Shown here: positions 7,726-14,591 of the stretch, piece after piece
How the letters are laid out: each line of letters starts with the position of its first letter
Position numbering within the stretch: position 1 is the stretch's first letter
Assembly: GCA_015064425.1 (NCBI GenBank)
Contig: SVSF01000037.1
Location: forward strand, 1 to 15,568
DNA from: Oscillospiraceae bacterium
Lineage (GTDB): Bacteria > Bacillota_A > Clostridia > Oscillospirales > CAG-272
DNA length: 15,568 nt
Reading direction: 5' to 3'
Made by a program: the position numbers and the translations under genes
The notes under the pieces: generated by a model
Told to the model about the DNA's origin: nothing
Database searches by the model: none
Seen by the model: only the letters and a program-made list of their open reading frames with translations

Positions 7726-9807
7726 TTATCTAAGAATTTTGGATTTTGCTCTTTCCCAAAAAGCAACTACAGGTACAGGCTCATTGGCTTTTTGGAATGT
7801 GTCGATAAACACACCGTTTTGAGTACTCGATCTGTCGCACAACGAAAAGTTGTTTTTGATTCTTGGAAACTGATAGCTGTCATATCCGTCCGTATCAATG
7901 AAAAATCCTCCGAGGCCCCAACCGAAAGAATTGTCCGAGCAAGTGGAGTATACGTCTTCTCCGCCGGTATCTATAAAGAATGCATAAGTAAGGTCTTGGT
8001 CAGCTTCGCCTTTTTCATCATATTCAGACCATGCGGATCCGAAAGAATAATTATCTGATACGTATACGTCGTTTCCACCGTCATTGGCAAAGAAGGCAAC
8101 TCCTCTGTCCCACACAAAACCTAAACCTGCGCCGCTTCCCGCACTTGAAAGCGAGAATCTGTCATTTCCGTTGATATCTGTGAGTATGCCTATTCCGAAA
8201 TGCGCAACACTTGCCTGAGAGTAGTATGAAGCAGTATATTTATCGTTTCCGTCCATATCTGAAACGAATCCGATTCCGCTCCAATATCCGACGCCTTGTA
8301 CCCAATAGCTGCCAAGGTACGTGTCGTTACCTTGATGATCGATCAAACCGGCGATACCTCCGGAGAGGCCGCCCAAAGTTGTTGAAACGCTCCGATTACC
8401 TGCGCCGCATCCCTGAGACCAGTTGCCCATATATCCGTGAGAATATTCAAGCCAACCATATCCACCTTTTACCTTCTGCTCAACAGAGTAGTCGTCATCT
8501 CCGCTCAGATCTACCAAAAACGCCATCGCCTGATTACCGGCGTGTGCCTGGGATCCTGCATAAGCATGGTATTTGTCGTCGCCCTCTTTATCTGCCAGGA
8601 GAGCAAAACCGAAATTTACACTTGCTTGAGAAGATAGTACGGAACTATAAGTATCGTTACCTTTTCCGTCAAACAGAATTCCGAGTCCGAACATTGCGGC
8701 ACCTTGCGACATTTTATATGCGGAGTATATGTCGTTTCCGTTTAAGTCAAACAGTATACCTGCTCCGAATATACCAGTACCCTGAGATGGAGCTCTTTTG
8801 TCGCTGCTGTCATAGGTGTCATTTCCGTCTATGTCAATAACAACCGAAATGGGCATACTTTTTGATATGCTTGCCGCAACGCTTCCTGTGTATCTGTCGT
8901 TACCGGCGGTGTCTGCTATTAAAAATGCTTTCGGGGATTTATAATAGTCGTCCCCGGAGCTTCCTAAAATAATGTTTCCGAGAGGAGTTTCAATCTCAAT
9001 CTTTTTTTCATCAGGGGTTAAAGATCCAATATTTCTAAGTCGATTGCTTAATTTTTCCGCAGCCTCGCTTATAACTGTTCCGGCAAGCATCAATTTTCCG
9101 CTATCGATCTTTTTATTGATTTCATAGGCATGGTTCAGAGGCGACGGATCGTCTGTGGCAGGGAGGGTAAGGCTGTAGTTGTAAAGTGCATTGTACTGAG
9201 TGTCGTTTACCTTAGATGACTGGGCAATGTATAAGTTTGAAGCGTAGATCGCCGCAGAAAGAAATTCTGCAAGAGAAGAATCAACTTCCTCACTTATTCC
9301 TTTTAGTGCGGAGATCGCCTCTTTATATTCATTCGATGACGTATCGTTAAATAATGCTTTCAAAGCATCTTCGGAAGAACCGTAAGTTTCATAACTGATT
9401 TCTTTCATCTTTCTCTTGAATCCGAAATTTTCGCTTAGGTCCTTGATGTACGAGCTGATACCGTTCCCGTATTGATCAATATTTTTTGACCTTGAACTTA
9501 TATCAAGAACGTAGTCGGCTGAGCTGGTGGGGTTCCCGTGAAGATCCGAGTAATCTTTAAAGCAATTGTTTCCGTAATATTTGTACGGAACCTTAGTCAG
9601 TTTCCCCGGTAGATAAAGCCCGAGCGCTTCGGCAAATACGTCCCTTGTTTCTATCTCTGTTTGCTCTTCTGCTTTTTCAGTTTCTGCGGAATTTGATTCA
9701 TTTGTACTGTCTTTTTCCGATATGCTATTTCCACCGCACGAGATCAAAACCGATAAAAGCATAGACAGACAGAGAAAAATTGAGATGATCTTTACTGTTT
9801 TACTCAT
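7726..9807 (-). CDS. Large surface lipoprotein with 13 'DxxGNDxY' repeats
   Basis: I do not recognise a named family. The product from the ATG at 9807 is 693 residues: a lipoprotein signal (Cys24 in VLISC, a good lipobox), an acidic Ser/Glu linker (25-55), a mostly helical-looking region (about 55-275), then 13 copies of D-x-x-G-(N/D)-D-x-Y starting at residues 282, 299, 325, 354, 380, 406, 433, 490, 517, 544, 575, 613 and 638. Between several lies SQ(G/A)xxxFGxGIL, giving a 26-29-residue period. Regular Gly-Asn-Asp turns suggest a stacked beta-roll or beta-helix that may bind calcium, in the manner of RTX repeats but with a different consensus (inference). It could be an adhesin, a binding protein or a scaffold. 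The start at 9807 has GGATGGA upstream; an ATG at 9825 adds six residues but has no ribosome site. It has its own promoter. Confidence 0.8.
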   Translation of the reverse strand: MSKTVKIISIFLCLSMLLSVLISCGGNSISEKDSTNESNSAETEKAEEQTEIETRDVFAEALGLYLPGKLTKVPYKYYGNNCFKDYSDLHGNPTSSADYVLDISSRSKNIDQYGNGISSYIKDLSENFGFKRKMKEISYETYGSSEDALKALFNDTSSNEYKEAISALKGISEEVDSSLAEFLSAAIYASNLYIAQSSKVNDTQYNALYNYSLTLPATDDPSPLNHAYEINKKIDSGKLMLAGTVISEAAEKLSNRLRNIGSLTPDEKKIEIETPLGNIILGSSGDDYYKSPKAFLIADTAGNDRYTGSVAASISKSMPISVVIDIDGNDTYDSSDKRAPSQGTGIFGAGILFDLNGNDIYSAYKMSQGAAMFGLGILFDGKGNDTYSSVLSSQASVNFGFALLADKEGDDKYHAYAGSQAHAGNQAMAFLVDLSGDDDYSVEQKVKGGYGWLEYSHGYMGNWSQGCGAGNRSVSTTLGGLSGGIAGLIDHQGNDTYLGSYWVQGVGYWSGIGFVSDMDGNDKYTASYYSQASVAHFGIGILTDINGNDRFSLSSAGSGAGLGFVWDRGVAFFANDGGNDVYVSDNYSFGSAWSEYDEKGEADQDLTYAFFIDTGGEDVYSTCSDNSFGWGLGGFFIDTDGYDSYQFPRIKNNFSLCDRSSTQNGVFIDTFQKANEPVPVVAFWERAKSKILR
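7873..8964 (-). repeat. Coding repeat array: 13 DxxGNDxY units
   Basis: Protein-level repeat with a basic period of 26-29 residues. Typical units read DIDGNDTY, DLNGNDIY, DGKGNDTY, DKEGDDKY, DLSGDDDY, DHQGNDTY, DMDGNDKY and DINGNDRF. A 57-residue step around 433-490 shows a Gly/Tyr/Trp-rich insertion, and the C-terminal units are more widely spaced and degenerate (DTGGEDVY, DTDGYDSY). DNA identity between units is low, so the array is old rather than freshly expanded. Confidence 0.85.
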
Positions 9808-9858
9808 AAAATTTAATCCATCCATTTCGGTTTATTAAAATGCTTCAGCACCGCGAAT

Positions 9859-9887
9859 ATTATATAATATCGCAGTTCTTAAGTCAA
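9859..9887 (-). promoter_or_regulatory. Promoter of the repeat-lipoprotein gene
   Basis: On the minus strand TTGACT (9887-9882), 17 bases, TATAAT (9864-9859). The predicted start is near 9852, 45 bases before the ATG at 9807. Confidence 0.78.
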
Positions 9888-9909
9888 ACGAAAATTCATA
9901 TCCAAAAAA

Positions 9910-9933
9910 GTGATCTTATTAATGCGCGATCAC
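9910..9933 (-). terminator. Probable weak terminator of the hydroxyacid dehydrogenase gene
   Basis: Read on the minus strand, GTGATC (9933-9928) and GATCAC (9915-9910) form a six-base stem with a 12-base loop, followed by six T residues. The loop contains the stop codon (9921-9919), so the hairpin overlaps the gene end. The stem is short, which keeps confidence modest. Confidence 0.45.
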
Positions 9934-10872
9934 GTTGTTTTTCAGGGAGTTTCCGTCAATAAAATCTTTTATATTTTGTTCAACTATGCCGATAAGTCTT
10001 TTCCTCGCTTCCAAAGATGCCCAGCCTACATGGGGCGCTATTATGCAGTTTTCAATGCCTTTGTAAAGACAATCCTCCTTCATAGGCTCTTGTGTAAGTA
10101 CGTCTATACCTGCACCCGCTATTCGTCTTTCTTTTAGAGCTTCCGCAAGATCTTTCTCACATATGGTGCCGCCTCTGGACGTGTTTATAATGTAAGCAGT
10201 AGGCTTCATGAGCGCAATGCTGTCCTTGTTTATTATCTCCCTCGTTTCATCGGTAAGAGGACAATGTACGCTTATGAAATCCGAACGCTTCATCAATTCC
10301 TCAAAACTGACAAATTCATAAGGAAGATCTTTTTTTGTTCGCGAATAAATGCACACATTCATTCCCATAGCTTCTGCCATTTTTGCGGTCTTCTGACCGA
10401 TGTTGCCGCAGCCTATTATACCTAAGGTTTTGCCGTACAGTTCGCATATTGGCTGATAAAAACCGGTGAAGGTCTTGTATTTTGTCCAATAGCCGTCTTG
10501 GACAAGATCATTGTATTTGGCTATCTGATTTGAAAAATGGAGGATGAAAGCTATCGCCTCCTGTGCTACGGAGTAGCTGGAATAGTCGGGTGCGTTGCAC
10601 ACTTTTATACCTAGCTCTCTGGCTGTAAGGATATCTATATTGTCATAGCCTGTGGCAAAAAGACATATAAGCTTAAGAGAAGGGCAGGCCCTCATTATTT
10701 CACCGCTTATTTTGGCTTTGTTACATACCAACACCTCCGCATCATTCGCGACCGATACGATCTGCTCCGAGGAAACTATATCGTAGTATTCGACGTTGCC
10801 GAGGCAGTCCAGAGGACTAAAATCTATATCTCCCGCAGTGACGGTACATCTGTCCAAAATAACTATCTTCAT
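9919..10872 (-). CDS. D-isomer-specific 2-hydroxyacid dehydrogenase (glycerate/hydroxypyruvate reductase type)
   Basis: NAD(P)-dependent interconversion of a D-2-hydroxyacid and its 2-oxoacid in the cytoplasm. The 317 residues are typical for the family. Visible are the Rossmann motif GCGNIGQKTAK (154-164), NTSRGG with catalytic Arg233, DVLTQEP with Glu262, and APHVGWAS with His281: the complete Arg-Glu-His set. The second beta strand ends in YSRTK (176-180), without the acidic residue usual for NAD preference, so NADP(H) is plausible. The start has AAAGGAG nine bases upstream and a promoter at 10897-10925. The gene is divergent from the SDR operon and may share its regulation through the palindrome at 10972-10985. 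Glycerate or hydroxypyruvate is the most likely substrate class, but D-lactate-like or longer sugar-acid substrates cannot be excluded. Confidence 0.9.
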   Translation of the reverse strand: MKIVILDRCTVTAGDIDFSPLDCLGNVEYYDIVSSEQIVSVANDAEVLVCNKAKISGEIMRACPSLKLICLFATGYDNIDILTARELGIKVCNAPDYSSYSVAQEAIAFILHFSNQIAKYNDLVQDGYWTKYKTFTGFYQPICELYGKTLGIIGCGNIGQKTAKMAEAMGMNVCIYSRTKKDLPYEFVSFEELMKRSDFISVHCPLTDETREIINKDSIALMKPTAYIINTSRGGTICEKDLAEALKERRIAGAGIDVLTQEPMKEDCLYKGIENCIIAPHVGWASLEARKRLIGIVEQNIKDFIDGNSLKNNVIAH

Positions 10873-10896
10873 ATAAAAACTCCTTTCTTCAGAATG

Positions 10897-10925
10897 ATTT
10901 TATCATTGCAAAGCTTTCGTGTCAA
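10897..10925 (-). promoter_or_regulatory. Promoter of the hydroxyacid dehydrogenase gene
   Basis: On the minus strand TTGACA (10925-10920), 17 bases, TAAAAT (10902-10897) preceded by TGA, an extended -10. The predicted start is near 10890, 18 bases before the ATG. Confidence 0.8.
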
Positions 10926-10971
10926 CAAAAAGATGTCATATTTGTGCTACTTTTACGTCTATATAAAAAAA

Positions 10972-10985
10972 TGATAACGGTTATA
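10972..10985. promoter_or_regulatory. LacI/CcpA-type operator-like palindrome between divergent promoters
   Basis: TGATAACGGTTATA fits the catabolite-responsive-element consensus TGWNANCGNTNWCA at every specified position except one (T for C near the end), and its core ATAAC-G-GTTAT is a perfect palindrome. Its centre (10978.5) is about 88 bases upstream of both predicted transcript starts. A CcpA or local LacI-family regulator is a natural reading; no regulator gene is seen in the window. Confidence 0.5.
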
Positions 10986-11031
10986 CGAAAAAAATATACG
11001 TTTTACAAGTCTTTTAGGTGCTCTTGCAATA

Positions 11032-11060
11032 TTGACAATTACCTTATTTTGTGATAGGAT
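11032..11060 (+). promoter_or_regulatory. Promoter of the SDR-to-YjbQ operon
   Basis: TTGACA (11032-11037), 17 bases, TAGGAT (11055-11060) preceded by TGA (extended -10). The predicted start is near 11067, which leaves a leader of about 115 bases before the ATG at 11182. Confidence 0.78.
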
Positions 11061-11066
11061 GTTTTC

Positions 11067-11181
11067 GTAGAATGTAAATGGGACAGCTATGCCCAAACGG
11101 AGCTGATAAAAAGGCTTTTCGGTATTCTGCAAATTCTTTGTGTTAAACAATAGACATATCTATGTTTCGGAGGAAAATACA
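11067..11181 (+). other. 115-base 5' leader of the SDR-to-YjbQ operon
   Basis: This leader is longer than the others in the window. It contains a small GGG(A)CA-GCTA-TGCCC hairpin (11080-11094) near its 5' end and an AT-rich hairpin AGACATA/TATGTTT (11152-11167) that ends just before the GGAGG ribosome site (11169-11173). I see no terminator, no anti-terminator pairing and no match to a known riboswitch core. The TPP class was checked because of the YjbQ gene and is absent. A role in message stability or start-site access is possible but unproven. Confidence 0.4.
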
Positions 11182-11955
11182 ATGCTTAAATGTTTTGATC
11201 TCACAGGTAAGGTCGCTCTCGTTACGGGCGGCTCACAGGGACTCGGAAAGGCAATGGCTCTTGCTCTTGCAAAGTCCGGCGCAAATATCTGCATCGTATC
11301 CCGTACGGCATCCAAGCTTGAAAAGGCAGCCGAGGAGATAAGAGCTTGCGGAGTTGAGTGTATCTGGGCTACTGCTGATGTTACAAGCGACGAGGATATC
11401 AGTGCAGCAGTAAAGAAGACAGTCGATACTTTCGGCAAGCTTGATATACTTATAGCTAATGCTGCTCACCCCGGTATATTCAAGAATACGGAAGATATGA
11501 CCACGGCCGAGTGGGACGAAGTAATGAAGCATAATATAGACGGTATGTTCATATCCTGCCGCGAAGCTGCGAAGGTAATGCTTCCCAACGGCTCTGGAAA
11601 GATCATAATAATTGCGTCTATTGCATCTGAGATATTTAATGCAGCAAGCATACCCAATGCATACGAGACTTCTAAGGGCGCTGTTCGTTCTATGGTAAAG
11701 GCTCTTGATGCAAGCTGGGGCAAGAGAGGCATCAACGTTAACGGTATCGCTCCCGGTTACTTCCGTTCCGACGTTATTGAAGAACGTGTACAAAAGGATC
11801 CCGCATATCTTGATTATCTTAACAGCCTCGTTCCTTGCGGACGTGCGGCAATGCCGGAAGAGATAGGCCCTGCGGCTGTTCTCCTTGCTTCTGACGGTGC
11901 AAGCTACATTCACGGTGAGATACTTACCGTTGACGGTGGACGTTCATATCTGTAA
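11182..11955 (+). CDS. SDR-family oxidoreductase (gluconate 5-dehydrogenase/KduD-like)
   Basis: Classical short-chain dehydrogenase of 257 residues, NAD(P)-dependent, cytoplasmic; it probably oxidises or reduces a hydroxyl of a sugar, polyol or sugar acid. Visible are TGGSQGLG (15-22, cofactor glycines), VSRT after the second strand (39-42, Arg41 suggests NADP), NAAH (93-96, the NAG position), catalytic Ser146 in IIASIAS, Tyr161 and Lys165 in YETSK, the PG motif (191-192) and the C-terminal LTVDGG (249-253). The start at 11182 has GGAGG at 11169-11173; an upstream in-frame ATG at 11140 has no ribosome site. It is the first gene of the operon, 25 bases before the Gfo/Idh/MocA gene. Arginine is CGN in 7 of 9 cases, a high-expression-like bias. 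The exact substrate cannot be read from sequence. Confidence 0.9.
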   Translation: MLKCFDLTGKVALVTGGSQGLGKAMALALAKSGANICIVSRTASKLEKAAEEIRACGVECIWATADVTSDEDISAAVKKTVDTFGKLDILIANAAHPGIFKNTEDMTTAEWDEVMKHNIDGMFISCREAAKVMLPNGSGKIIIIASIASEIFNAASIPNAYETSKGAVRSMVKALDASWGKRGINVNGIAPGYFRSDVIEERVQKDPAYLDYLNSLVPCGRAAMPEEIGPAAVLLASDGASYIHGEILTVDGGRSYL

Positions 11956-11980
11956 TAAATAAAAAGGCAGGAAAAAGATC

Positions 11981-12964
11981 ATGAAATATTTGATAGTCGG
12001 AGCGGGCGGTATCGGTTTTACCCATCTCGACGCTCTTAAGGCTCTCGGTGAAACAGACGTTGCAATTTGCGAAAGTCTCGACGCCAGAAGAGAACTCGCA
12101 ATAAAGGAATACGGTATCAAACACGCATATACCGATTACAAGGAAGCTATCCTTGATTACAAGCCCGATGCGGTTGTTGTATGTACACCCAATCACCTGC
12201 ACGAGGCACCTACGGTATTTGCTCTCGAGCACGGTGCAAACGTACTTTGCGAAAAGCCTATGGCTTCCACTGCTGCTGAGGCACGCCGTATGCATGAAGC
12301 GGCAGTACGTACCGGCAAGAAGCTTATGATAGCTTACATCGTTCGTACATATGATGCTCTTGATGCCACCAAGAAGATGCTTCTTGAAAACAGAATAGGA
12401 AAGGTAGTTTCCGCACGTTGCGTTCTTGCAACTCCCGAAACACTTACCTTCGCAAAGACGCCTTACCGTAAGTCCTATGAGACGGGCGGCGGCATTATGT
12501 ACGACTATACTCACGAGATAGACTATATGAGATATCTTATGGGTGAGCCTGTTAAGGGTGCGGCTTTCGTTGACTCCTTCGTAAAGCCTGACCTTACGGT
12601 AGATGATAGTGCAGATATTCTTATGAAGTACGATAACGGTTCTACCATGACTCTTCATATGGACTATATTCAGGAAAAGGGAAGAGGCGGCCCCGGCAGA
12701 TCTTTTGAGATCGTTGGCGAAAAGGGACACATTCTCTGTACCTTCAGTGAACTTACTCTCAGCCTTTATGACGGCAGAGTTGAGCACTACACTCTCATAA
12801 ACGATTGGGATGCAAACTTCCAGCGTCAGTACATCAGATTCAACGAACTCTGCAACGGCGGTACACCTAACCACGTAAGCAGCATTGACGGCGTAAGAGT
12901 TCTTGAGATCGCGGACAAGCTTTACGAATCCGCAAGAGAAGGCAAGCTTGTAGATTTAATATAA
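11981..12964 (+). CDS. Gfo/Idh/MocA-family oxidoreductase
   Basis: 327-residue dehydrogenase of the glucose-fructose oxidoreductase/inositol dehydrogenase family: an N-terminal Rossmann domain and a C-terminal alpha/beta substrate domain. Visible are VGAGGIGFTH (6-15), the acidic end of the second strand at Glu31 (suggesting NAD), CTPNHLH (68-74), CEKPMA (90-95, active-site Lys92) and GGGIMYDYTHEIDYM (169-183, with Asp175 and His178). The family usually acts on sugars, inositols or their derivatives, sometimes in oxidation-elimination reactions. AGGA lies about ten bases before the ATG. The pairing with the SDR suggests sequential oxidation and reduction, that is, epimerisation or isomerisation of a carbohydrate. 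A long open frame on the opposite strand is a codon-bias shadow. Confidence 0.91.
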   Translation: MKYLIVGAGGIGFTHLDALKALGETDVAICESLDARRELAIKEYGIKHAYTDYKEAILDYKPDAVVVCTPNHLHEAPTVFALEHGANVLCEKPMASTAAEARRMHEAAVRTGKKLMIAYIVRTYDALDATKKMLLENRIGKVVSARCVLATPETLTFAKTPYRKSYETGGGIMYDYTHEIDYMRYLMGEPVKGAAFVDSFVKPDLTVDDSADILMKYDNGSTMTLHMDYIQEKGRGGPGRSFEIVGEKGHILCTFSELTLSLYDGRVEHYTLINDWDANFQRQYIRFNELCNGGTPNHVSSIDGVRVLEIADKLYESAREGKLVDLI

Positions 12965-12977
12965 GGAGACTGAAAAA

Positions 12978-13448
12978 ATGGCTATTGAGACTATGGAAAG
13001 AAGAGCTGCGGACAATAAGTATCTGCACAGAGAATTTCACAACATCTTCAATATAGGACTTGACTATGCAAAGAATGAGTACGGCGTTGAAGGCGTTAAG
13101 GAATACCTTGAAATATTCACAAAGAATTTTTACTCTCCTCTTATGGCGGAGATAAAGGCGGAAGGCCTTAAGGCTCTCGAGCGTCACATCGTTAATATAT
13201 ATGAAATCGAAGAATCCTCAGAGCTTCTCAAGACAGAGCTTGACGGCGATACACTCCGTGTAAGCGTAAGCGCATGCCCTGCAGTCAAGTTCATAAAGGG
13301 TACAGACAGACCCGTAAGCGATATGTATGTTCTTTCCTCTACGGTAGTTTATGAGACTATCGCAAAGGAAACGGGCTATGTTTACGAGTGTATTTCCTAT
13401 GATGAGGAAACAGGCGCTGCTGAGCATGTATTTAAGAAGGAGGCGTAA
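12978..13448 (+). CDS. Small protein of unknown function, likely paralogue of its downstream neighbour
   Basis: 156 residues, no signal peptide or membrane segment, presumably cytoplasmic. I do not recognise it with confidence. The first half (about 15-85) looks alpha-helical; a strand-like segment DTLRVSVSACPAV follows (Cys100-Pro101), then a helix and a final strand (EHVFKK). This layout parallels the next gene product and, loosely, the L-2-amino-thiazoline-4-carboxylate (ATC) hydrolase family. It lacks the Cys/His-rich YHDYCGHCD segment of its neighbour, so it may be a non-catalytic or regulatory partner. TAAGGAG overlapping the Gfo gene stop serves as ribosome site, and the next gene starts three bases after this one ends: tight co-expression. 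Confidence 0.75.
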   Translation: MAIETMERRAADNKYLHREFHNIFNIGLDYAKNEYGVEGVKEYLEIFTKNFYSPLMAEIKAEGLKALERHIVNIYEIEESSELLKTELDGDTLRVSVSACPAVKFIKGTDRPVSDMYVLSSTVVYETIAKETGYVYECISYDEETGAAEHVFKKEA

Positions 13449-13451
13449 GAA

Positions 13452-13886
13452 ATGGTATCTTGTACAGAATTTATTCCCGCATACAGCGAGCTTTTCAAAT
13501 ACATAGAATCCAAGGGTGGACACGAGGCAGTAGTAAAATACTGGGAATTTCTTTCCGCTAACGGAATAAAGAACCTTGAAAAATACGTACTTGAGTGCGG
13601 AATCAGAGGATGCTTTAAGTATTGGTCCGGAACTCTTAACGAAGAAGCTGCGGATTTCAAGCTTACTCTTGATGAGGAGAACGGATATTTCAGACTTGAT
13701 ATGTTCTATTGCCCCTCCAAGGGAAGACTCCTTGAATTCAAGCATCTTGAACCCTATCACGATTATTGCGGACATTGCGATCTTCTTTACCGTCAGGTCC
13801 TCGAGCCTCTCGGATATTCATACGATTACGATATGTCCAATGTTGATAAGGCGGCTTGCTCTCTTACCATAAAAAAAATAAAATAA
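13452..13886 (+). CDS. Small Cys/His-rich protein, ATC-hydrolase-like
   Basis: 144 residues, no signal peptide. A helical N-terminal half (about 8-55) precedes FRLDMFYCPSK (80-90, Cys87-Pro88), then HLEPYHDYCGHCDLLYRQVLE (98-118; His103, Cys106, His108, Cys109) and AACSLTIKK (134-142). The CP motif, the later C-x-H-C-D segment and the terminal cysteine-containing strand resemble L-2-amino-thiazoline-4-carboxylate hydrolase-family proteins. That is remembered motif similarity, not a search result, and many members of that family have no proven substrate. The clustered Cys and His could be catalytic or bind metal. The AAGGAGG ribosome site is inside the end of the preceding gene. A stable hairpin follows before the SIS gene. 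Confidence 0.75.
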   Translation: MVSCTEFIPAYSELFKYIESKGGHEAVVKYWEFLSANGIKNLEKYVLECGIRGCFKYWSGTLNEEAADFKLTLDEENGYFRLDMFYCPSKGRLLEFKHLEPYHDYCGHCDLLYRQVLEPLGYSYDYDMSNVDKAACSLTIKKIK

Positions 13887-13897
13887 TTTTGACTTTG

Positions 13898-13929
13898 CGG
13901 TCGGATATTTTTTAAAAAGTATCCGGCCG
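13898..13929 (+). other. Intercistronic hairpin without a U-tract
   Basis: CGGTCGGATA (13898-13907) pairs with TATCCGGCCG (13920-13929) through ten base pairs including one G-U; the T6/A5 loop can extend the stem with a bulge. No T run follows on either strand, so it is not a classical terminator. It sits in the 93-base gap between the two small genes and the SIS gene and could set RNA processing or stability. Confidence 0.55.
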
Positions 13930-13979
13930 TGAGGAGCGTAATCAGATCATATAATAAAATAGATCAGGAAGGAATCATA

Positions 13980-14576
13980 ATGGAACAGAAGGCACTTGAA
14001 GCTGCAAAAGCTTCTTTTAAGACCGAAGCAAACGAAATAATGAATACCTTCGGCGCTATGGACTTCGAAGCATTCGGAAAAGCTGTAGACGTTTTGAAGA
14101 AGGCACAGAGGATCGGTACCGCAGGCTGCGGACATTCGGGTATATGCTGCCAGCATTTCGCACATCTCCTCTGCTGTATAGAAAGACCCGCAAAGTTCCT
14201 TACTACTGCTGAAGCAGTACACGGAGGAATAGGATTTATTCAGGAGGGCGACGTAGTTGTACTTGCGTCCAGAGGCGGAAAGACTGCAGAGCTTCTCCCC
14301 ATTATGCGTATTGCCAAGGGCAAAGGCGCAACGGTTATAAGTGTTACGGAGAATATGGATTCTCCCATGGCAAAAGAATCCGACATCGTGCTCCCTATGA
14401 GAGTTGATTTTGAAACGGATAAATATAATTCACAGTCCACCTCAAGCTTCGTAGCGTTAAGCGCAGTATTTGATGCACTTGCAGTTGCGCTTATCGAGGA
14501 AACGGGTTACGTAAACGAGCAGTTTGCTATCATCCATCCCGCAGGAGCCGTAGGCGAAAGACTTAATAAAAAATAA
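13980..14576 (+). CDS. SIS-domain sugar-phosphate isomerase (KpsF/GutQ-like, without CBS domains)
   Basis: 198 residues consisting of one SIS domain, expected to isomerise an aldose/ketose phosphate in the cytoplasm. Visible are GTAGCGHSGICCQHF (46-60, phosphate-loop start), RPAKFLTTAEAVHGGIGFI (69-87, as in arabinose-5-phosphate isomerases), SRGGKTAEL (97-105, where the usual SxSGET loop is changed), and HPAGAVGERL (186-195, matching the HPGGALGxRL end of the KpsF SIS domain). KpsF/KdsD proteins are about 320-330 residues with two C-terminal CBS domains; here the protein stops right after the SIS domain. The start at 13980 has AGGAAGG at 13966-13972, eight bases before it. It lies 15 bases before the TIM-like gene. 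A four- or five-carbon sugar phosphate substrate is likely but not proven. Confidence 0.87.
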   Translation: MEQKALEAAKASFKTEANEIMNTFGAMDFEAFGKAVDVLKKAQRIGTAGCGHSGICCQHFAHLLCCIERPAKFLTTAEAVHGGIGFIQEGDVVVLASRGGKTAELLPIMRIAKGKGATVISVTENMDSPMAKESDIVLPMRVDFETDKYNSQSTSSFVALSAVFDALAVALIEETGYVNEQFAIIHPAGAVGERLNKK

Positions 14577-14591
14577 TAGGAGGACAAAGCT

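Noticed and set aside
9808..9825. ATG at 9825 as start of the repeat lipoprotein
   Set aside because: No ribosome site precedes it, while GGATGGA precedes the ATG at 9807, which also places the lipobox Cys at residue 24 as in the neighbouring lipoproteins. Not fully excluded.
10973..11030. Repeated TATACG motifs next to the operator-like palindrome as direct-repeat binding sites
   Set aside because: Only two six-base copies in AT-rich DNA; this is expected by chance and has no further symmetry.
11067..11181. TPP riboswitch in the operon leader, suggested by the YjbQ gene
   Set aside because: The conserved THI-box core (CUGAGA and the distal ACCUGAUCUGG-type element) is absent.
11924..12874. 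316-residue minus-strand open frame opposite the Gfo/Idh/MocA gene
   Set aside because: The plus strand encodes a complete oxidoreductase with all family motifs; the antisense frame is a by-product of codon bias and has no recognisable domain.
13950..13955. TATAAT as an internal promoter before the SIS gene
   Set aside because: No acceptable -35 box lies 16-18 bases upstream (the sequence there is CCGTGA, in the hairpin).
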